From positions 1-42,255 of the forward strand of contig DATLRO010000013.1 of NCBI GenBank assembly GCA_035534615.1: a stretch of DNA of 42,255 bases, in the 5' to 3' direction. Shown here piece by piece: positions 24,875 to 32,139 of this stretch; within the stretch, counting starts at the first letter, position 1, and each line of letters starts with the position of its first letter. The notes below the pieces were generated by a model that made no database searches, was not told the origin of the DNA, and worked only from the letters and a program-made list of their open reading frames with translations. The translations under genes were made by a program, and so were the position numbers. The DNA is from JAGWRA01 sp035534615. Its GTDB lineage: Bacteria; Acidobacteriota; Vicinamibacteria; Vicinamibacterales; CAVVIG01.

Positions 24875-25606
24875 ATGCCGCACCGGTTCTACGCGCCCGA
24901 CATCCACGCCGGCGGCGACGTGGCCACGCTCCCCGCGGACGAAGCGGCCCACCTGACCCGCGTGCTGCGGCTCGGCGCCGGCGCCGCCATCCACGTCTTC
25001 GACGGCCGCGGCCGTGAGTGCGCGGCGGTCGTCGACGCGGTCCGGCCGGCCGTGCGCGTCCGGGCGACGGCGGCGGTCGCCGCTGCGCCGGAGCCGCGCG
25101 TGGCCCTGGCGCTCGCCCAGGCGATCCTCAAGGGGGACGGCATGGACGGCGTCATCCGCGACGCCGTGATGCTCGGCGTCAGCCGGATTCAGCCGCTCGT
25201 GACCGCGCACGCCGAGATCGCCCGCCCCGGCCGGACCGGACGCTGGCGGCGCGTCGCGCTGGCGTCCGCCAAGCAGTGCGGCCGGGCCGTGCTGCCCGAG
25301 ATCGCCGAGCCGGTCGGCCTGGCGCACGGCCTGGCGCAGGCGACCGGCGATCTGCGCCTGATCCTGGTCGAGCCGGGCGCCGCGCCGGCGGCGCAGGCCG
25401 AATCGCTCGCCGTGCTGAAGGACCGCCCGGTCCCCGCGTCGGCCACGCTGCTCGTCGGTCCCGAGGGCGGCTGGGCCGCGGACGAACTCGCGGCCGCCCG
25501 GCTGGGCGCCTGGCTGCCGCTGACGCTCGGCGCGCGCACGCTGCGCGCCGAGGCCGCGCCGCTCGTCGCCATCAGCGCGCTATGGGCGATCTGGGGGGAG
25601 CTGTAG
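24875..25606 (+). CDS. rsmE: 16S rRNA (uracil1498-N3)-methyltransferase RsmE
   Basis: A 243-residue SPOUT-fold methyltransferase of the small ribosomal subunit. The N-terminal PUA-like part has HLTRVLRLGAGAAIHVFDGRGREC; the knot region has ILKGDGMDGVIRDAVMLGVSRIQPL, LLVGPEGGWAADEL and LGARTLRAEAAPLVAISALWA, the SAM-binding trefoil knot. The ATG at 24866 is inside the TATAAT hexamer, so the second ATG is preferred and implies a leaderless message. Its 3' end overlaps the convergent prmA by 35 bp, so the stop regions are antisense to each other. Confidence 0.93.
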   Translation: MPHRFYAPDIHAGGDVATLPADEAAHLTRVLRLGAGAAIHVFDGRGRECAAVVDAVRPAVRVRATAAVAAAPEPRVALALAQAILKGDGMDGVIRDAVMLGVSRIQPLVTAHAEIARPGRTGRWRRVALASAKQCGRAVLPEIAEPVGLAHGLAQATGDLRLILVEPGAAPAAQAESLAVLKDRPVPASATLLVGPEGGWAADELAAARLGAWLPLTLGARTLRAEAAPLVAISALWAIWGEL

Positions 25607-26495
25607 ACGCCGGTCCGTACCGCAGGCCGACCCATTCCTCCTCCTGCCGTCGTTCGGCGAGCGGCAGCGCGGCGAAGGCCCGGCGGACGTCCTGCTCTTC
25701 CTCGACGAGGATGCCGCTCAGGATGCACGAACCGCCCGGCGCCAGGCGGTCCATGAGCACGCCCGCGTGGCGCGTGAGAAACGCGCCCGTGAGGTTCGCC
25801 AGTACCACGGCCGAACGCGGGCCGGTCATCGTCCGGATGTCGCCCGACTCGAACACGACGTGGCGGAGGCCGGGATTGAGCGCCAGGTTCCGCCTGGCCG
25901 ACTCGATGGCATCGGCGTCATGGTCGATGCCGGTCGCCTGTGCCGCCCCCAGTCCCGCCGCCGCGATCGACAGGATGCCGGATCCGCAGCCGACGTCCAG
26001 CACGGTGGAGCCGCGGAGATCGATCTGCTGGAGCAGTGCGAGGCACAGCCGGGTGGTCGCGTGGTGGCCCGTCCCGAAACCCATCGACGGCTCGATCACG
26101 ATCGTGAGACCGGCGGATGTGGACGACGCGGAGCGGACCGGACCGATGCCTGTCTCCACCGCGGTCTCCGTGAGAGGCGGCGGGGCCGAGGGGAGCACGC
26201 GCACCGATCCGACCTGGATCGGGGGCAGTCCTTCCTGCGAGCGCCGGGCCCAGTCCTCGTCCGGCTCGTCCACGGGCGCCAGCCGGAGACCGTCGGCGCC
26301 GAACAGGCGCGCCATCGCTTCGGCCGCACGATCCCGGGCCGCAGGCGTCTGAAAGTACGCGCGCCAGGCCGCGTCGGAGTCGGTCAGGGCCGTCGGCTGG
26401 AAGTCATCGAGCGCGGCGAGCGCCCGGTTCCGGAGACTCGTGGTCTCCCGGTCGGTCGGGAAGTGCAGGTCGAGGGCGGGCCAGGCGCGGCTCAC
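25572..26495 (-). CDS. prmA: Ribosomal protein L11 methyltransferase
   Basis: A 307-residue SAM-dependent enzyme that trimethylates L11. The SAM motif is TVLDVGCGSGILSIAAAGLG, preceded by MGFGTGHHATTRLCLALL, the substrate-loop signature of PrmA, and followed by VVLANLTGAFLTRHAGVL at the NPPY-like position. It starts with GTG. It is last in the hrcA-grpE-dnaJ-prmA run, 18 nt after dnaJ, an arrangement also known in Firmicutes and Deltaproteobacteria. rsmE, often the next gene in that cluster, is here inverted and convergent. Confidence 0.92.
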   Translation of the reverse strand: MSRAWPALDLHFPTDRETTSLRNRALAALDDFQPTALTDSDAAWRAYFQTPAARDRAAEAMARLFGADGLRLAPVDEPDEDWARRSQEGLPPIQVGSVRVLPSAPPPLTETAVETGIGPVRSASSTSAGLTIVIEPSMGFGTGHHATTRLCLALLQQIDLRGSTVLDVGCGSGILSIAAAGLGAAQATGIDHDADAIESARRNLALNPGLRHVVFESGDIRTMTGPRSAVVLANLTGAFLTRHAGVLMDRLAPGGSCILSGILVEEEQDVRRAFAALPLAERRQEEEWVGLRYGPASTAPPRSPIAR

Positions 26496-26513
26496 GGGGA
26501 CGGGCTGGTCCGG

Positions 26514-27668
26514 TTAACCGAAGATGTCCTTGACGCGCTCGAAGAGATTCCGGTCGTCGTGCGCGTCACCATGCTCGCGCGGCTCGTACTCCTCCTTCGG
26601 GAGCGCCCTGGCGAGCTGGTCGAGCAGCTGCCGCTGATCGCGGGTCAGCTTGCGCGGCGTGATCGCCTGCACGGTCACCATCAGGTCGCCGTGCCCGCGG
26701 CCGCCGACATCCGGCATCCCCTTGCTCCGCAGCCGGAACGTGCTGCCGGTCTGCGTCCCTTCGGGAACCGTCAGACGCTCCTTGGCGCCGGCCGGCGTCG
26801 GCACGTGAATCTCGCCGCCGAGCGCGAGGGTGGTGAAGTTCACCGGCACCTCGCAGTAGAGATCGTCGCCGTCGCGGCGGAAGAACCGGTGCTGCTGCAC
26901 GTGAACGACGACGAAGAGATGGCCGGCCGGGCCACCGCCCGTGCCGCCTTCGCCTTCGCCGGCGAGCCGGAGCTGCTGTCCCTCGGCAATGCCGGCCGGA
27001 ATCTTCACCGTCAGCTTCTTCTCGCGCGGCACCAGCCCGCCGCCGTGGCAGGTGAGACACGGCTTGCTGATGACCCGGCCGGTGCCGCGGCACTGGCTGC
27101 ACGTGCGGGCCACGGTGAAGAAGCCCTGCTGGTAGCGCAGCTGGCCGGTCCCACGGCACTGCGGGCAGGCGGTGGGCCCGCTGCCGGCCGCCGCACCCGA
27201 GCCGTGGCACGCGCCGCACGCTTCCTGCCGTGGAATCTGGATCGTCGTTTCGACGCCGGCGTACGACTCTTCGAACGAGATTTCCAGGTCGTAGCGCAGA
27301 TCCGCGCCGCGGGTCGGACCGCCGCGCCGCCGGCCGGCCCCGAAGATGTCGCCGAACCCGAAGATGTCGCCGAGCCCGCCGAGGATGTCGTTGAAGTCGG
27401 CGAAGATTGTCGGATCGAAGCCGCCCGGGCCGCCGCCGGCGCCGCCGACGCCGGCGTGGCCGAACCGATCGTACGCGCTCCGCTTGTCCGCGTCGGCCAG
27501 GACGGCGTACGCCTCGGCCCCTTCCTTGAATTTCTCTTCGGCGTTCTTGTCGCCCGGATTCCGGTCCGGGTGGTACTTCATGGCCAGCTTGCGATAGGCG
27601 CTCTTGATGTCCGTCTCGCTCGCCGTCCGCGACACGCCGAGAACTTCGTAATAGTCGCGCTTGCTCAC
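26514..27668 (-). CDS. dnaJ: Chaperone protein DnaJ
   Basis: A 384-residue type I Hsp40. The J domain has the HPD triad (MKYHPDRNPGDKNAEEKF). A Gly/Phe region with GGLGDIFGFGDIFG follows, then four zinc-finger repeats (CGACHGSG, CPQCRGTG, CSQCRGTG, CLTCHGGG) and the C-terminal substrate domains. It stimulates DnaK ATPase; dnaK itself is not in the window. The GTG start overlaps the grpE stop as GTGA, so the two are coupled. Confidence 0.97.
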   Translation of the reverse strand: MSKRDYYEVLGVSRTASETDIKSAYRKLAMKYHPDRNPGDKNAEEKFKEGAEAYAVLADADKRSAYDRFGHAGVGGAGGGPGGFDPTIFADFNDILGGLGDIFGFGDIFGAGRRRGGPTRGADLRYDLEISFEESYAGVETTIQIPRQEACGACHGSGAAAGSGPTACPQCRGTGQLRYQQGFFTVARTCSQCRGTGRVISKPCLTCHGGGLVPREKKLTVKIPAGIAEGQQLRLAGEGEGGTGGGPAGHLFVVVHVQQHRFFRRDGDDLYCEVPVNFTTLALGGEIHVPTPAGAKERLTVPEGTQTGSTFRLRSKGMPDVGGRGHGDLMVTVQAITPRKLTRDQRQLLDQLARALPKEEYEPREHGDAHDDRNLFERVKDIFG

Positions 27669-28198
27669 GCCTTCGCCACCTTCACCAGCGCCGGCCGCAG
27701 CAGGCGGTTCCCGAGCATATAGCCCCGTCGCAGTTCCTGGATGACCGCCCCGTCCGGATGATCCGGGCTCGGCTCGTGCATGACCGCCTGGTGGAGGTGC
27801 GGATCGAACGTGACGCCGGTCGTTTCGATCGGGCGGACGCCGCGCTTCTCCAGCAGGTCCAGGAGCTGCCGGTAGATGAGATCGACCCCCTTGCGGTAGG
27901 CTTCCGCCTCCGACGGCGTCTCCACGCGGAGGGCGCGCTCGAAGTCGTCCACCAGCGGGAGCAGATCACCGAGCAGATCGGCCGCCGCCCGGTCGCGCAG
28001 GTCCTGCCGCTCCCGCTCGACGCGCTTGCGATAATTCTCGAATTCCGCCGTCTTGCGCAACAGGCGATCGTAGAGATCGTCGCGGTCGGCCTTGATCGCA
28101 ATCAGCTCGGCGGAGGCGTCGGCCGGCGGTGCTGCGGCTGCGCCCTCGGCCGGCGCGCCGGGCGCATCGTCGGGCGGAGGAGTCTCGTGTGGCGTCAT
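27665..28198 (-). CDS. grpE: Nucleotide exchange factor GrpE
   Basis: A 177-residue co-chaperone that releases ADP from DnaK. A disordered, Ala/Pro-rich N-terminal stretch (about 30 residues) precedes the long coiled coil (ELIAIKADRDDLYDRLLRKTAEFENYRKRVERER). The beta-wing domain (GVRPIETTGVTFDPHLHQAV and VIQELRRGYMLGNRLLRPALV) is the most conserved part and complete. It lies 18 nt downstream of hrcA and overlaps dnaJ, so it should be under CIRCE/HrcA control. Confidence 0.95.
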   Translation of the reverse strand: MTPHETPPPDDAPGAPAEGAAAAPPADASAELIAIKADRDDLYDRLLRKTAEFENYRKRVERERQDLRDRAAADLLGDLLPLVDDFERALRVETPSEAEAYRKGVDLIYRQLLDLLEKRGVRPIETTGVTFDPHLHQAVMHEPSPDHPDGAVIQELRRGYMLGNRLLRPALVKVAKA

Positions 28199-28216
28199 GT
28201 GAATGGATCTGGGTGA

Positions 28217-29266
28217 CTAGTTGGATTCCCGGAGCACGCGCGAGATCGCCTGCGCGACGCCGTCGACCACGGTGATCGCGCGCGAGTAGCGCATGCGCGT
28301 CGGGCCGATCACGCCGACCGTCCCGGTCCGGCCGCCTTCCGAATAGGTCGACAGGACCAGGCTGAAGGGCCGCAGGTGCGGTTCGGCATGCTCGGCGCCG
28401 ATGACGACCGTCAGGCCCGGGCCTTCGATGTATTCGCTGAGCAGCCGGACGAGCCGCTGCTTTTCCTCGATCATCTGCAGCAGCGTGCGCAGCATCTCGA
28501 TCGACGCCTCGCTGTGCATGGTCTCGCTGCCGAGCAGCGACGCCGTCCCTTCGACGAACACCCGCGGGCTGCCGCCGCCCAGCCCCTCGAAGGTCGACTG
28601 TGCCAGCGCCAGCGTGCGGCCGAACCACCGGTCGCACAGCGCCCGCTCCTCCTGCAGCCGCGCCACGACCCGGGCGCGCGCGTCGTTCAACGGCAGGTTC
28701 GCGAACTCGCTGTTGAGATAGTTCGCCGCCTGCCGCAGTTCGGGCGGCCGCCAGGGCTCGTCCAGATCCACCACCTTCTGCAGCGCCCGGCCGCTGCCGG
28801 TCACCACGACGACGAGGACCCGGGTGGACGTCAGTGAGACGAACTCGATCTGCCGGAAGACCGCCTCTTCGGCGGCCGGCGCCAGCGCGAAGCCGACGTG
28901 CCGCGACGCCCGCGACAGCATGTGCGACACGCTGGCGAGAAAGACGTCGAACTGGCCCGCCCCGGCTTCCCGCAGCCGCGCCGCTACGTGCTCCACGGAC
29001 CGCGCGGGCCGCGGTTCCTCGAGCAGCAGGTCGACGTAGAACCGATAGCCCCGATCGGTCGGAATCCGCCCGGCCGAGGTGTGGGGCTGGTGGACGAACC
29101 CCTCGTCCTCGAGCTGCGCCAGCAGGTTCCGGACGGTGGCCGACGACACTTCGAGCCCCGCCGCCGCGACGAGGGCCGACGACGGCACCGGTTCGCCCGT
29201 GACGATGTATTCCCGGACCAGCGCGGCCAGGAGACGACGGGAGCGTGCGGAAAGGGTCGAAGACAC
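28217..29266 (-). CDS. hrcA: Heat-inducible transcription repressor HrcA
   Basis: A 349-residue repressor. The N-terminal winged helix (LLAALVREYIVTGEPVPSSAL, LEVSSATVRNLLAQLEDEGF, QPHTSAGRIPTDRGYRFYVD) is typical of HrcA. The C-terminal GAF-like dimer domain ends in VGVIGPTRMRYSRAITVVD. It binds CIRCE operators, and a CIRCE copy lies only 6 nt upstream of its GTG start, so the operon is autoregulated. Folding of HrcA by GroEL usually sets its activity; groEL is not seen here. Confidence 0.96.
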   Translation of the reverse strand: MSSTLSARSRRLLAALVREYIVTGEPVPSSALVAAAGLEVSSATVRNLLAQLEDEGFVHQPHTSAGRIPTDRGYRFYVDLLLEEPRPARSVEHVAARLREAGAGQFDVFLASVSHMLSRASRHVGFALAPAAEEAVFRQIEFVSLTSTRVLVVVVTGSGRALQKVVDLDEPWRPPELRQAANYLNSEFANLPLNDARARVVARLQEERALCDRWFGRTLALAQSTFEGLGGGSPRVFVEGTASLLGSETMHSEASIEMLRTLLQMIEEKQRLVRLLSEYIEGPGLTVVIGAEHAEPHLRPFSLVLSTYSEGGRTGTVGVIGPTRMRYSRAITVVDGVAQAISRVLRESN

Positions 29267-29272
29267 GGTTAC

Positions 29273-29299
29273 TTAGCAGTCTCAGAAAGAGAGTGCTAA
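29273..29299. promoter_or_regulatory. CIRCE operator (HrcA binding site)
   Basis: TTAGCAGTC-N9-GAGTGCTAA matches the consensus TTAGCACTC-N9-GAGTGCTAA with a single mismatch (G for C at position 7 of the left arm). It sits just before the hrcA start and just downstream of the -10, the usual repressing position. Confidence 0.95.
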
Positions 29300-29303
29300 C
29301 GCC

Positions 29304-29309
29304 ATTATA
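29304..29309 (-). promoter_or_regulatory. TATAAT -10 of the hrcA operon
   Basis: A consensus -10 on the minus strand, 4 nt from the CIRCE edge. Transcription would start inside the operator. The -35 position carries no TTGACA; it overlaps the inverted repeat at 29312-29327. Confidence 0.7.
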
Positions 29310-29311
29310 CA

Positions 29312-29327
29312 CCAGCCTTTGGGCTGG
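29312..29327. terminator. Small hairpin between xdhC and the hrcA promoter
   Basis: CCAGCC-TTTG-GGCTGG is a perfect 6-bp stem with a 4-nt loop, 40 nt after the xdhC stop (read on the minus strand). It may end xdhC transcription. Because it also covers the -35 region of hrcA it could instead be a protein site. Confidence 0.35.
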
Positions 29328-29366
29328 ATCGCCGGCCCGGCGCAGTCCGGCCGGCCGGTGGCGGGG

Positions 29367-30206
29367 TCACGCTGGGCCGACCGGGTTCCACCGCATGGAC
29401 ATCGCCGCCACCTGCGGTTGCTCGAGGCGGCCATACCGGACGGCGATCATCTCGGCGAGGATGCTCACGGCGATTTCGGCCGGGCTCACGGCGCCGATGT
29501 CGAGGCCGATCGGCGCGTGCACGCGCCGCAGGCATTCGGGCGGCGTGGCCTCGGCCAGCAGGGCGTCGGCGATGCGCGCCACTTTCGCGCGGCTCCCGAT
29601 GAGGCCCAGGTAGCGCAGATCGCGCGGCGCGAGGCTGCGGAGGGCGTCCAGGTCGTGGCGGTGGCCGCGGGTCACGACGACGGCATAGGCGCTGTCCGGC
29701 AGCGTGACGCGATCCAGCCAGGCGGAAATGTCGTCCACGATGACCTCGTCCGCGGTCGGGAAGCGCTCGCGGCTGGCGAACTTTTCGCGGTCGTCGATCA
29801 CGTGGACGCGGAAGCCGACCTCGTGCGCCATTCGGGCCAGGTGAAACCCGACGTGTCCCGCGCCGACGATATACAGCGAGGGGGCCGGCTCAATCGGATC
29901 GATGTAGACCTCCATCTGTCCCCCGCAGATCAACCCGGATTCTTCCGCGAAGTCGTCGTTCAGCTCGTACCGGACCAGTTTCGGCTGTCGGGTCTTGAGG
30001 ATGTCCCGGGCTTTCCAGAAGGCGTCGTTCTCGTAGCAGCCCCCGCCGATTGTGCCGACCGTCCGGCCGTCGGCGTGGACGAGCATCTTCGCCCCGACGC
30101 GCTGCGGCGTCGAGCCGCTGGCCTTGACGATCGTCACGAGCGCGACCGTTTCGCCGCGGGCCAGCGAGGCGGCCAGCTCGGCGAAGACGTCCTGATTCAT
30201 GGACAT
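29367..30206 (-). CDS. XdhC/CoxI-family protein
   Basis: A 279-residue protein. The N-terminal XdhC/CoxI domain has VKASGSTPQRVGAKMLVHADG and GTIGGGCYEND, with the conserved Cys that in XdhC handles the sulfurated molybdenum cofactor. The C-terminal Rossmann domain has LYIVGAGHVGFHLARMA and GLIGSRAKVARI. Family members load sulfurated Moco into xanthine dehydrogenase or CO-dehydrogenase-type enzymes. No molybdenum hydroxylase gene is in the window, so the client is elsewhere. Two ATGs 6 nt apart compete; CATAAC lies 9 nt before the first. Confidence 0.9.
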   Translation of the reverse strand: MSMNQDVFAELAASLARGETVALVTIVKASGSTPQRVGAKMLVHADGRTVGTIGGGCYENDAFWKARDILKTRQPKLVRYELNDDFAEESGLICGGQMEVYIDPIEPAPSLYIVGAGHVGFHLARMAHEVGFRVHVIDDREKFASRERFPTADEVIVDDISAWLDRVTLPDSAYAVVVTRGHRHDLDALRSLAPRDLRYLGLIGSRAKVARIADALLAEATPPECLRRVHAPIGLDIGAVSPAEIAVSILAEMIAVRYGRLEQPQVAAMSMRWNPVGPA

Positions 30207-30249
30207 TGGGGACGGGTTATGTCTCTGGATGTCAGCGCCCGAGCGCCCC

Positions 30250-31905
30250 CTACACCGTCAGCACCCAGTGGCGCCCGAGCTCGAGCGGCAGCGCGTCGCG
30301 CAGGCGGTCGACGAGCGCCGGGCCGTACTGGTTCAGGAAGTACACGAAACCGACCGTCCGCTCCTGCGGGTGGCCGCCGGGGAAGGCGAGATGCTGGGCG
30401 TGGGTGAACTGGCGGCGCAGCGTCTCGTCGCGCCGTTTGGCGGCCTGAATCAGCTTGTTGTGCAGCGTCTTCAGGTCGTGCTGCATGCGGCCGAGCGTCG
30501 ACCGCGCGGCCCCTTCGAGCGTCGGGTCGACGGCCGGCAGGGCGGCGATCAACGCGGTCATCCGCTCCGTGACGGCCCGCTCGGCGTCGTGCAGCGTGGC
30601 TTCGACGTGCGCCGGCAGCTGCGCTTCGAGCAGGCGGTTCAGCGTCGACTCGTCCTGCGCCTGCAAGGCGGTGAGCGGGATGTCGTACCGCTGCAGGAAC
30701 CGCAGCGCCGCCGAGTCGAGCAGCGTCGCCGTCGCGCGCGGGTACATCAGCGGCATCGGCACGTCGAAACGCTCGTAGACGCCACGCAGCTGCGCCAGGT
30801 AGGCGAGCTCGTTGGGACCGGCCACGTAGCAGGCGGTCGGAAAGATGACGTCCTGGACGATCGGACGCAGCAGGACGTTCGGGCTGAACCGCGCCGGCTC
30901 CGCGGCCGCCAGCCCGGCGAGGTCCGCGGTGGTGAACGTCTGCTCGCCGGCCGCCAGCCGGCCGTCCTGCGCGCGAATGGCCCGGCGGGCGCCGTCGAGG
31001 TAGAACAGCGCCGGACTGTCCTCGTGCGCCTGCACCTGCGAGTGATAGCCGTGGCGCACGAGCTCGGCACCCGCCACGGCGGCGAGCCTGGCCGTCCGGC
31101 CCACGTCCTGCAGCTCGCGAACGAACAGATCCCGGACGAGTGGCTTGGCGGCCGGGTCGGACGCGTCGTAGACGACCAGCCCGTGCGGCCCGAGCACCGA
31201 CTCCAGCCAGCGGCCGAAGGCATCGGCCATGCCGCGGCCCGGTGCGTAGATCCGTGTCAGGCTGTCGATGATGGGCCCGGTGAACTCGGTCGGGGGAAGG
31301 ATCTGTGCGAGCCGGGCGATCGCCTCAGTCACCGCGTCGGGCAGGGCGACCCGTGCCACCGGCTCGGGATCGGCCTTGTCGATCGGCGGCAGCTCGATCG
31401 CGTGCGCCGCCAGATCGCCGTCGAGGATCGTACACTCCCGGACCTCGTCCCAGTCGTGATCCTCCGCCTCGATCCAGAAGACCGGCACCGCCGGGACGCC
31501 CTGTTCGCGCGTCACGCGATGGGCGAGCTGAATCGCCGTCAGCGCCTTCAGCAGGGTGTACAACGGCCCGCCGAACAGGCCGGCCTGCTGCCCGGTGACG
31601 ATTGCCACGCTCCGCTCGTCGGTCAGGCGCGCCGCCGCCTCCATGGCCGCCGCGGGGGCGTCCCGCCGCCGCTGCTGGGCCAGCAGCAGTTGTGAGATGT
31701 CGGTCCGGCGCCGCGCGTGGGCCACCGTCCGCCGGATGACCGCCGCCCAGTCGTCCGGCGTCGCCGGATTGCCGGCAAAGAAAGGGGCGACCGCCTCGAA
31801 GCGATACGCGTAGTCGGCGGCCAGCGGCCGCAGACCGGGCAGCCGGCGGATGTCGACCCCCAGCAGGGAAAGGGTTTCAGCAGGCACAGCAGGTTTTGTC
31901 GACAC
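30250..31905 (-). CDS. bshC: Bacillithiol biosynthesis cysteine-adding enzyme BshC
   Basis: A 551-residue putative cysteine ligase that would join cysteine to glucosaminyl-malate in the last step of bacillithiol synthesis. Family blocks include VAIVTGQQAGLFGGPLYTLL, VPVFWIEAEDHDWDEV, NVLLRPIVQDVIFPTACYVAGPNELAYLAQL and the C-terminal coiled coil (TLGRMQHDLKTLHNKLIQAAKRR). The frame is open 77 codons further upstream, but homology starts after the GTG used here (STKPAVPAETLSLLG). bshA and bshB are not in the window. It is divergent from the pseudokinase gene. Two GGGCGCTC-like octamers follow its stop. Confidence 0.9.
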   Translation of the reverse strand: MSTKPAVPAETLSLLGVDIRRLPGLRPLAADYAYRFEAVAPFFAGNPATPDDWAAVIRRTVAHARRRTDISQLLLAQQRRRDAPAAAMEAAARLTDERSVAIVTGQQAGLFGGPLYTLLKALTAIQLAHRVTREQGVPAVPVFWIEAEDHDWDEVRECTILDGDLAAHAIELPPIDKADPEPVARVALPDAVTEAIARLAQILPPTEFTGPIIDSLTRIYAPGRGMADAFGRWLESVLGPHGLVVYDASDPAAKPLVRDLFVRELQDVGRTARLAAVAGAELVRHGYHSQVQAHEDSPALFYLDGARRAIRAQDGRLAAGEQTFTTADLAGLAAAEPARFSPNVLLRPIVQDVIFPTACYVAGPNELAYLAQLRGVYERFDVPMPLMYPRATATLLDSAALRFLQRYDIPLTALQAQDESTLNRLLEAQLPAHVEATLHDAERAVTERMTALIAALPAVDPTLEGAARSTLGRMQHDLKTLHNKLIQAAKRRDETLRRQFTHAQHLAFPGGHPQERTVGFVYFLNQYGPALVDRLRDALPLELGRHWVLTV

Positions 31906-32139
31906 CGTCCGGTTACTTTTGCAGACGGGTACCAGCCCTGTCAACTCTCGGAGGACCGCCGGCCGGCGCCCGGTTTCCGGCGGCCGGCCGGTGTCTCCAC
32001 CGGATCCCGCGGGCCCGTCCGCAGGGCGCGCGGCGGCACCGGGTGAGACGCCGCCCCGCGCGCCGGCGTTCCCGCGGCCCCGGTGCCGCTCCCGACCGGG
32101 TCCGGGATCGGCCGCCGGGCATGACGCCGGCGTCACACG
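31906..32139. promoter_or_regulatory. Divergent promoter region, bshC (-) and pseudokinase (+)
   Basis: On the minus strand TTGACA (31939-31944) is a consensus -35, with only a weak AAAAGT at -10 distance, before bshC. Nearer the plus-strand gene, TGACGCCGGCGTCA (32122-32135) is a perfect 14-bp palindrome. The GC-rich middle holds no gene that I can support. A TAAACT hexamer at 32187-32192, inside the annotated pseudokinase frame, could be the plus-strand -10. Confidence 0.4.
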
